A model generated the notes under the pieces. The model worked only from the letters and a program-made list of their open reading frames with translations, was not told the origin of the DNA and did no database searches. The position numbers and the translations under genes were made by a program. Source: UBA5399 sp964592125 (GTDB taxonomy: Bacteria; Bacillota; Clostridia; Christensenellales; Christensenellaceae). From it: a stretch of DNA of 28,808 nt. Each line of letters starts with the position of its first letter. The first letter of the stretch is position 1. Location: positions 1 to 28,808 of the forward strand of contig CAZQBV010000028.1 of NCBI GenBank assembly GCA_964592125.1, read 5' to 3'. Positions 23,165 through 28,808 of this stretch are shown piece by piece.

Positions 23165-23850
23165 GTGAAGAGCTGTACAAGGAGTTGGAAAGCTGTATTG
23201 GGTATGAGTTTGAAAATGAAGAACTGATTACTACGGCGCTGACCCACCCGTCCTGTGGAAAAAACTATAACTACGAGCGTTTGGAATTCTTGGGTGATGC
23301 GGTTCTGGAGTTGATTATTAGCGACTCGCTTTTCAGGCAAATGAGTGATATTTCAGAGGGAAGCCTAACACAAAAGCGTGCAGAGATTGTGTGCGCGAAA
23401 TCATTGGTACATATTGCGCGGGAAATACATTTGGGGCAGTATATTCATTTGGGAAAAGGGGAAGAACAGTCTGGTGGGCGAGACAAATCTTCTATACTGG
23501 AAAATGTAATGGAAGCTGTGATAGGCGCGGTGTATTTGGATGGCGGATATTACGCGGCACAAACCATTGTGAATGGCCTTTTTTTCAACGCTGTAAAACG
23601 AGCGATGTCTGGTGGAAATGCCAGTGACTATAAATCTCAATTGCAAGAAATGGTGCAAAAAACGGTGAAACGGGACATTAACTATCTTGTAAGCAGGCAA
23701 GAAGGTCCGCCACATAATACAACATTTTATGTGAGGTTGATTGTGGGGGCGGATGTAATTTGCGAGGGTGTGGGTTCCTCTAAAAAGGAAGCGGAGCAAA
23801 ATGCTGCGCAGTTTGCCATTGCGAATTTTGACAAGATATATCATGTTTGA
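23161..23850 (+). CDS. rnc: Ribonuclease III
   Basis: A 229-residue endonuclease for double-stranded RNA, used in rRNA processing and mRNA decay. The catalytic signature ERLEFLGDAVLEL is at about residues 39-51, and the second acidic cluster EAVIGAVYLDGG is at about 119-130. Residues about 153-228 are the dsRNA-binding domain, ending in GVGSSKKEAEQNAAQFAI. Start is TTG 23161, overlapping the acpP stop by four bases, with GAGGAGA (23147-23152) inside acpP. Translation is therefore coupled. Confidence 0.96.
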   Translation: MSEELYKELESCIGYEFENEELITTALTHPSCGKNYNYERLEFLGDAVLELIISDSLFRQMSDISEGSLTQKRAEIVCAKSLVHIAREIHLGQYIHLGKGEEQSGGRDKSSILENVMEAVIGAVYLDGGYYAAQTIVNGLFFNAVKRAMSGGNASDYKSQLQEMVQKTVKRDINYLVSRQEGPPHNTTFYVRLIVGADVICEGVGSSKKEAEQNAAQFAIANFDKIYHV

Positions 23851-23856
23851 TATTGT
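23828..23856 (+). promoter_or_regulatory. Candidate glyA promoter inside the end of rnc
   Basis: Perfect TTGACA (23828-23833), 17 bp spacer, TATTGT (23851-23856). No terminator is seen between rnc and glyA, so read-through is also possible. Confidence 0.5.
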
Positions 23857-23901
23857 AAAACTATCATAAAATTTTAGAGTGCAATTTGAAAGGAGTTTAT
23901 T

Positions 23902-25140
23902 ATGCTTGATTTTCCCAGTGTAAAACAGACCGATCCGGAGGTTTATGCGGCAATGATGCGCGAGCTGGATCGACAGGAGAACAACTTGGAGCTGATTGCT
24001 TCGGAAAACTTTGTTTCCGAGGCAGTGATGCAGGCCATGGGCTCTCCACTAACGAATAAATATGCGGAGGGTTACCCCGGCAAACGTTATTATGGCGGTT
24101 GCGTGCATGTAGATGAGGTAGAAAATTTGGCACGTGACCGTGCAAAGCAATTGTTTGGCGCAGAACACGCCAATGTGCAGCCGCATTCTGGTGCGCAGGC
24201 CAACACGGCGGTGTATTTTGCTATGCTGAAACCAGGGGATAAAATACTGGGCATGAATCTTTCACATGGCGGGCATTTAACCCACGGAAGTCCGGTGAAT
24301 ATTTCCGGTAAATATTTCAACATCATTCCCTATGGTGTAAAGCAATCCGATGAAAAAATTGATTATGACGTGCTGTATGATTTGGCAATGGAAAATAAAC
24401 CGCAAATGATTGTGGCGGGTGCCAGTGCATACCCACGCACGCTGGATTTCAAGCGTTTTCGTGAAATTGCTGATGCATGTGGAGCTTATTTATTGGTGGA
24501 TATGGCACATATTGCGGGGCTGGTGGCGGCAGGGCTGCACCCCAACCCAGTGCCCCACGCGCACTTTACCACAACCACAACACATAAAACCCTGCGTGGA
24601 CCGCGTGGTGGTATGATATTAACTTCCGAAGAATTTGCAAAAGATGTGGATAAGGGCATTTTCCCCGGCACACAGGGTGGGCCACTGATGCATGTAATTG
24701 CGGCTAAGGCGGTTTCCTTCAAGGAAGCACTGGAACCCGAATTTAAAGTATATCAGAAACAAGTTGTAACCAATGCGGCTGCGCTTGCCAAGGCGCTTGT
24801 AGATAACGGCCTAAGATTGGTTTCCGGCGGTACAGACAACCACCTGATGCTGGTGGACTTGGGCACTAAAGACAAAACCGGCAAGGAAGTGGAAGCGGTT
24901 CTGGATACGGCAAATATTACCGTAAACAAGAACACCATTCCCTTTGAAACGCTGAGTCCTTTTGTAACCAGTGGCATTCGCATTGGTACACCTTCTGTAA
25001 CCACGCGTGGCATGAAGGAAGCCGAAATGCAAACCATTGCCAGCCTGATTGCAGAAATGATAGACAAGGGCGAAGAAGCGGCACAGCAGGTAAAGGGCAA
25101 AGTGGTGGAGCTTTGCAAAGCATTCCCGCTGTACAAATAG
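23902..25140 (+). CDS. glyA: Serine hydroxymethyltransferase
   Basis: A 412-residue PLP enzyme that interconverts serine and glycine with tetrahydrofolate, the main supply of one-carbon units. The PLP lysine is Lys229 in TTTTHKTLRGPRGG. NLELIASENF (about 28-37), NKYAEGYPGKRYYGG (about 52-66) and the VDMAHIAGLVAAG stretch are all intact. AAAGGAG (23889-23895) precedes the ATG. It is followed by a strong hairpin. It stands where smc often follows rnc in Firmicutes. Confidence 0.98.
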   Translation: MLDFPSVKQTDPEVYAAMMRELDRQENNLELIASENFVSEAVMQAMGSPLTNKYAEGYPGKRYYGGCVHVDEVENLARDRAKQLFGAEHANVQPHSGAQANTAVYFAMLKPGDKILGMNLSHGGHLTHGSPVNISGKYFNIIPYGVKQSDEKIDYDVLYDLAMENKPQMIVAGASAYPRTLDFKRFREIADACGAYLLVDMAHIAGLVAAGLHPNPVPHAHFTTTTTHKTLRGPRGGMILTSEEFAKDVDKGIFPGTQGGPLMHVIAAKAVSFKEALEPEFKVYQKQVVTNAAALAKALVDNGLRLVSGGTDNHLMLVDLGTKDKTGKEVEAVLDTANITVNKNTIPFETLSPFVTSGIRIGTPSVTTRGMKEAEMQTIASLIAEMIDKGEEAAQQVKGKVVELCKAFPLYK

Positions 25141-25172
25141 TACGGCTGCACTGTGAAATAGTATGCACAACG

Positions 25173-25204
25173 CCGGCTCTCCTAGGGGAGCCGGTTTCTG
25201 TTTG
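25173..25204 (+). terminator. Rho-independent terminator after glyA
   Basis: CCGGCTCTCC (25173-25182) pairs with GGGGAGCCGG (25185-25194), a GC-rich stem followed by TTTCTGTTT. Confidence 0.8.
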
Positions 25205-25230
25205 CCAACAGCAATCTTTTCCTGTATAAT
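25202..25230 (+). promoter_or_regulatory. Sigma-A promoter of the DUF512 gene
   Basis: TTGCCA (25202-25207), 17 bp spacer, perfect TATAAT (25225-25230). Transcription should start near 25237, only about four bases before ATG 25241. Confidence 0.75.
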
Positions 25231-25240
25231 ACGTTGCAGT

Positions 25241-26557
25241 ATGAACGATGGATTGATGATAAAAACAGTTGCGAAGGAAAGCATAGCACAGGAGCTGGGT
25301 ATACTGGCAGGGGAAACATTGCTGTGTATCAATAACAGACCTGTTCGTGACTGCATAGATTACGCCTATTATATGGCAGAAGAAGAGCTGTTGCTGTTGC
25401 TGAGGGATGGCGATGGCAATGCGTATGAAGCAGAGATAGAAAAACAACCCTATCAGGATATTGGCCTTACCTTTGAGCGGGATGGGCTGGGAGCCAAAAG
25501 GGTGTGCCGCAACAACTGCTTGTTTTGCTTTGTGAACCAAATGCCTAAGGGATTGCGCAAAACGCTGTATGTGAAGGATGACGACTGGCGGCTGTCCTTT
25601 TTGATGGGCAACTATATCACACTTACTAACCTATCCGATGGAGAGATGGATAGGATACTGGAACAGAAAATATCGCCCCTTTATTGCTCTGTTCATGCAA
25701 GTGATGATGAGGTGCGGGTTAAACTGCTGGGTACGGAAAGGGCGAGGGTGTCCTTTGAACGGCTGTGCACTTTGGTGGAGGGTGGCATTACCCTGCATAT
25801 GCAAATAGTGCTGTGTGAGGGTTTCAACGATGGCGATATCTTGCAGCAAACACTGCAAGACCTGTATGCATTGTACCCGGGGGTGCAAAGTGTGGCAGTG
25901 GTACCTGTGGGACTAACCAAGTATCGTGAAGGTCTGGAGCCCTTGCAGCCGGTGTCGCAAAGTTGTGCGCAAGATGCAATAGAGCGGATAACAGCACTAC
26001 AAAAAAAGAGCATGGGGGAACAGGGAACAAGCTTTGCCTTCGCTTCGGATGAACTGTATATTCGTGCGGGGCTTTCGTTGCCAACATTTGAGGAATACGA
26101 GGAATTTCCCCAGATTGAAAATGGCGTGGGTTTGGTGGCCAAGATAAGGCGTGAGGTAAGCGATGCAATACAAGCGTATGCAACTGTGCCAGCAAAAAAA
26201 CAAAGGTATGCTACTATAACGGGAGTGGATTTTTACCCTTATATGCTAGAGATAGCGGCGGAACTACAAGTAGCCTTTGGCGTGAGGATGGAAGTGCACC
26301 GGGTGCAAAATGCATTTTTTGGAGAAAGTGTTACAGTGGCAGGGCTGTTGACTGGCAGGGATGTGATTGCCCAGCTGCAGGGAAAGCTGGAAGCCGATGT
26401 GCTGTTGTTGCCACGCTGCTGCTTTCGGGAAAACACCTCCTGCATGCTGGATGATGTGACACTGGAAGAACTGGCGATGACGCTGGGCGTTGCGTGCGAA
26501 ATAGTGGACGTGGATGGATACTGCCTTGTGGAGAGGCTGATAGAAAAGGGAGATTGA
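25241..26557 (+). CDS. DUF512 family PDZ / iron-sulfur (radical SAM-like) protein
   Basis: A 438-residue protein. Residues about 5-60 resemble a PDZ domain (SIAQELGILAGETLLCINNRPV). A CX3CX2C motif (Cys89, Cys93, Cys96 in CRNNCLFCF) matches the radical SAM cluster pattern, and GNYITLTNLSD follows. The C-terminal DUF512 domain covers about 220-435 and includes ITGVDFYPYM. The family is widespread in clostridia next to der, as here, and its reaction is unknown. A longer frame from 25163 is rejected because it would run through the terminator and promoter. ATG 25241 has no ribosome binding site and lies about four bases after the predicted transcript start; ATG 25256 is the alternative. der follows after three bases. 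Confidence 0.85.
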   Translation: MNDGLMIKTVAKESIAQELGILAGETLLCINNRPVRDCIDYAYYMAEEELLLLLRDGDGNAYEAEIEKQPYQDIGLTFERDGLGAKRVCRNNCLFCFVNQMPKGLRKTLYVKDDDWRLSFLMGNYITLTNLSDGEMDRILEQKISPLYCSVHASDDEVRVKLLGTERARVSFERLCTLVEGGITLHMQIVLCEGFNDGDILQQTLQDLYALYPGVQSVAVVPVGLTKYREGLEPLQPVSQSCAQDAIERITALQKKSMGEQGTSFAFASDELYIRAGLSLPTFEEYEEFPQIENGVGLVAKIRREVSDAIQAYATVPAKKQRYATITGVDFYPYMLEIAAELQVAFGVRMEVHRVQNAFFGESVTVAGLLTGRDVIAQLQGKLEADVLLLPRCCFRENTSCMLDDVTLEELAMTLGVACEIVDVDGYCLVERLIEKGD

Positions 26558-26560
26558 AAC

Positions 26561-27895
26561 ATGGCAAAGCCGTTGGTAGCAATTGTGGGACGCCCGAATG
26601 TGGGCAAATCTACATTTTTTAACAGAATTACAGGAACACGGTTGGCCATTATAGAGGATACGCCGGGCGTTACGCGTGACCGTATTTTTGCAGATGCAGA
26701 ATGGCTGGGCAGGGAATTTACATTGATTGACACTGGCGGTATAGATACCGTGACTGAGGATGTCATATTAAAACAAATGCGGTTGCAGGCAGAGCTGGCC
26801 ATAGAATCGGCAGAACTGATTCTGTTTTTTGTGGATGGGAAAACTGGAATTACAGCAGAGGACTATGAAGTGGCCAAAATGCTGCGTAAATCTGAAAAGC
26901 CTGTTATTGTTGTGGTAAACAAGGTAGACAATAAAAGCGATGAAGATAACCTGTATGATTTTTACGAGCTAGGCTTGGGTGAAGTGATGGGGATTTCATC
27001 CGAACAGGGGCTGGGCATTGGCGATCTTTTGGATGAGATACTGCGCAATATAGAGGGGCATGATGCAGACGAAGAGGATGACACGCTGAAAATTGCCTTG
27101 GTGGGAAGGCCAAACGTAGGAAAATCTTCCTTGGCAAATAAGATACTAGGTTATGATCGTACGATTGTGAGTGATATTCCCGGTACCACGAGGGACGCTA
27201 TAGATTCCGAATTTGAGAGAGATGGCAGAAAGTACACCATTATAGACACAGCGGGCATGCGCAGGAAGGCGCGCATAGAGGATAAATCCATAGAACGCTA
27301 CAGTGTGATACGTGCACTGGGAGCCGTGCGGCGTGCTGATGTTGCTGTGGTGCTGATAGACGCGGAAGAAGGCATTACAGAACAGGATGTGAAAGTGGCC
27401 GGATTTGTAACAGATGAGGGCAAGCCTGTGGTAATTGCGATAAACAAGTGGGATGCGGTGGAAAAAGATACCTTTACGATAGAAGACTACAACCATAAGA
27501 TAAGGGCAGATTTGGCCTTTATGCCATATGCGCGCACCATCTATATTTCTGCAAAGACGGGGCAGCGTGTGGAAAAATTGTTTGATTTGATACACGAAGC
27601 ATATGAAAACAACCACAAGCGCATAAAAACGGGGATATTAAACGACTGCTTGCGTGATGCTATCTTGGCAGTAGAGCCGCCCTCCGACAAGGGGCGCAGG
27701 CTAAAAATTTACTATGTAACGCAGGTTGCGGCAGCACCGCCAACCTTTGTATTGTTTGTGAATGACGCGACATTGCTTCATTTTTCATACAAACGATACT
27801 TGGAGAATTTTATTCGGAAAACATTTGACTTTACGGGCACTCCCATTAGAATATTGGTGAGACAACGTGAAGAAGAGAAGGGGGAGATGAATTAG
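26561..27895 (+). CDS. der: Ribosome-assembly GTPase Der (EngA)
   Basis: A 444-residue GTPase needed for 50S ribosomal subunit assembly. It has two tandem G domains. The first has GRPNVGKS at 9-16, DTPGVTRD-type switch sequence, DTGG and NKVD. The second has GRPNVGKS at about 182-189, DIPGTTRD, DTAG and NKWD. A KH-like C-terminal domain (about 355-444) binds rRNA. The ATG at 26561 follows AAAAGGGAGA. The gene is three bases after the DUF512 gene and its stop overlaps plsY, so the three form an operon. Confidence 0.98.
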   Translation: MAKPLVAIVGRPNVGKSTFFNRITGTRLAIIEDTPGVTRDRIFADAEWLGREFTLIDTGGIDTVTEDVILKQMRLQAELAIESAELILFFVDGKTGITAEDYEVAKMLRKSEKPVIVVVNKVDNKSDEDNLYDFYELGLGEVMGISSEQGLGIGDLLDEILRNIEGHDADEEDDTLKIALVGRPNVGKSSLANKILGYDRTIVSDIPGTTRDAIDSEFERDGRKYTIIDTAGMRRKARIEDKSIERYSVIRALGAVRRADVAVVLIDAEEGITEQDVKVAGFVTDEGKPVVIAINKWDAVEKDTFTIEDYNHKIRADLAFMPYARTIYISAKTGQRVEKLFDLIHEAYENNHKRIKTGILNDCLRDAILAVEPPSDKGRRLKIYYVTQVAAAPPTFVLFVNDATLLHFSYKRYLENFIRKTFDFTGTPIRILVRQREEEKGEMN

Positions 27896-28509
27896 TGATA
27901 AATGGGGTTGCTATTGTCATTTACATTTTAATTGCGGTAATTGCATATTTGTTGGGTTCCATACCGTTTTCATACATATTTACAAAGGCAATTAAGGGCG
28001 AGGACATAAGGCAAAAGGGAAGCGGAAATGTGGGCACCACAAATGCATTGCGCAACTATGGCTGGAAGATGGGAATTCTGACGCTGGTGTGTGATGTGCT
28101 GAAGGGTGTGCTTTCCGCGATGATTGGCTTATGGCTGGGCGGAGAGCTGGGCATGTACCTAGCCAGTGTGTTGGTGGTGTTTGGGCACAACTTTTCCGTG
28201 TATCTTAAATTTAAGGGGGGGAAGGGAATTGCTGCAACCACTGGTGTGCTGTTGGTAATACAGCCCATTCCCACCATTGTTATTTTTACGGGCTGTGTGA
28301 TTTTGGTGGCGATAACCAAAATTATGAGTATTGGCTCTATTATTGGCCTAATTGCCAGTGCAATTGCTGCAATTGTTCTATCCAATGGTAATATTTACTG
28401 GCAAATAGCAGTGCTACTTATTGCAGTAATGGGAATTGTTAGCCATAGGGAGAATATTTCCCGCCTGATGCAAGGCAAAGAAAATAAGCTGGATTTATCT
28501 AAGAAATAA
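27895..28509 (+). CDS. plsY: Glycerol-3-phosphate acyltransferase PlsY
   Basis: A 204-residue integral membrane enzyme that moves the acyl group from acyl-phosphate (made by PlsX) to glycerol-3-phosphate. There are five or six hydrophobic segments. Conserved cytoplasmic motifs are GSIPFSYI (about 21-28), GSGNVGTTNALRNYG (about 43-57) and GHNFSVYLKFKGGKG (about 100-114). Start GTG 27895 overlaps the der stop by one base (TAGTG) and follows GGGGGAGA. Only the C-terminal tail after about 190 is hydrophilic. Confidence 0.95.
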   Translation: MINGVAIVIYILIAVIAYLLGSIPFSYIFTKAIKGEDIRQKGSGNVGTTNALRNYGWKMGILTLVCDVLKGVLSAMIGLWLGGELGMYLASVLVVFGHNFSVYLKFKGGKGIAATTGVLLVIQPIPTIVIFTGCVILVAITKIMSIGSIIGLIASAIAAIVLSNGNIYWQIAVLLIAVMGIVSHRENISRLMQGKENKLDLSKK

Positions 28510-28592
28510 TGGTACCTCGGGTATGGGGCTGAGTGAATTCTTCTCAAACACTTGAATTTGGTGTTATATGGGGGATTATACGCAGAAAACGC

Positions 28593-28621
28593 TTGCCAAC
28601 TGTTTTTTTCTATGATATAAT
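28593..28621 (+). promoter_or_regulatory. Sigma-A promoter of the rimP operon
   Basis: TTGCCA (28593-28598), 17 bp spacer, perfect TATAAT (28616-28621) with TGA directly before it as an extended -10. The predicted leader is about 95 nt. Confidence 0.78.
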
Positions 28622-28650
28622 TTTAGAAGAATAGAAGCTTGATTTTACTG

Positions 28651-28670
28651 AGAGTGGGAAGTCCCGCTCT
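28651..28670 (+). promoter_or_regulatory. Hairpin in the rimP leader
   Basis: AGAGTGGG (28651-28658) pairs with CCCGCTCT (28663-28670), loop AAGT, then TTG. An AGAGTGGG-type hairpin upstream of rimP is a familiar sight in Firmicutes. The T run is too short for a strong terminator, so attenuation or protein binding is possible. Confidence 0.5.
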
Positions 28671-28724
28671 TTGTCATTGTTGGGGCAGTTTTTGTGACTT
28701 GCCCGTTGCGAAAATGGAGATAAA

Positions 28725-28808
28725 ATGGCAAAAAGCATAAAAACTGCTGTAGAAGAATTCGCATGGCCTATGGTGACAAATGGATCCGGCGGCCCTTCGT
28801 CCTTGGGC
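28725..28808 (+). CDS. rimP: Probable ribosome maturation factor RimP, N-terminus only
   Basis: 28 residues are visible before the window ends. The start ATG 28725 follows GGAGA (28716-28720). Residues 9-17, VEEFAWPMV, fit the RimP start pattern V-E-E-L-x-x-P-I-V, and the upstream hairpin is typical of the rimP-nusA operon. The last eleven residues (TNGSGGPSSLG) do not fit the expected E-E-L-G-x-E-L-V-D-V-E-Y continuation. The protein may diverge here, or the sequence may be unreliable at the edge. Confidence 0.5.
   Translation, partial: MAKSIKTAVEEFAWPMVTNGSGGPSSLG

Noticed and set aside
25163..25240. Longer N-terminus for the DUF512 protein starting at 25163
   Set aside because: This stretch contains the glyA terminator hairpin and the gene's own promoter, and the added residues do not look like the family.
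1..28808. CRISPR array, tRNA/rRNA genes, insertion sequences, phage or toxin-antitoxin genes
   Set aside because: Looked for on both strands by eye; no regularly spaced repeats, transposase, integrase or structural RNA signature was seen.

Overview
The window looks like a chromosomal segment of a Gram-positive, clostridial-type Firmicute (class Clostridia). The evidence is a V-type ATPase operon in the clostridial/enterococcal order, a DUF1002 (YpuA-like) secreted protein, a plsX-acpP-rnc block, a DUF512 iron-sulfur protein next to der and plsY, strong purine-rich ribosome binding sites, several TTG/GTG starts, and sigma-A promoters with a 17 bp spacer. No tRNA, rRNA, CRISPR array, insertion sequence or prophage gene is visible. 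Every gene except the first, which is cut by the window edge, lies on the + strand.

Region 1 (1-3948) is a signalling module. A partial PAS/HisKA sensor kinase on the - strand diverges from a two-gene + strand operon encoding a FIST-domain protein and a PAS-GAF-PAS-GGDEF diguanylate cyclase with an intact GGDEF motif and an RxxD inhibitory site. FIST proteins include the NosP nitric-oxide sensors, which often sit beside kinases and cyclic-di-GMP enzymes, so the three genes may form one sensing circuit. A Gfo/Idh/MocA oxidoreductase follows.

Region 2 (5346-10144) is a cell-wall cluster. It holds a 197-residue secreted protein, an 866-residue secreted amidase/glucosaminidase with three GBS_Bsp-like repeats, and a membrane-anchored NlpC/P60 endopeptidase with two peptidoglycan-binding domains. 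The small protein contains an exact 59-residue copy of the C-terminal half of its neighbour's glucosaminidase domain. The two DNA copies differ at 10 positions, all synonymous, so the copy is a selected or gene-converted protein rather than debris.

Region 3 (10472-19107) is a complete nine-gene V-type ATPase operon (G/H, I, K, E, C, F, A, B, D). It is preceded by a long leader and closed by a strong terminator. The proteolipid keeps all five Na+ ligands known from Enterococcus hirae NtpK, which predicts a sodium pump or synthase.

Region 4 (19394-21716) has a DUF1002 secreted protein and an isolated flagellin gene. The flagellin leader has a sigma-D-like promoter, a hairpin with GGA in its loop, and a second GGA in the Shine-Dalgarno sequence. 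This matches the architecture of CsrA-controlled hag leaders.

Region 5 (21900-28808) is housekeeping: plsX, acpP and rnc, then glyA, the DUF512 iron-sulfur protein, der and plsY, and the probable start of rimP with a hairpin leader. glyA occupies the place where smc often follows rnc. The DUF512 gene appears to have a nearly leaderless transcript.
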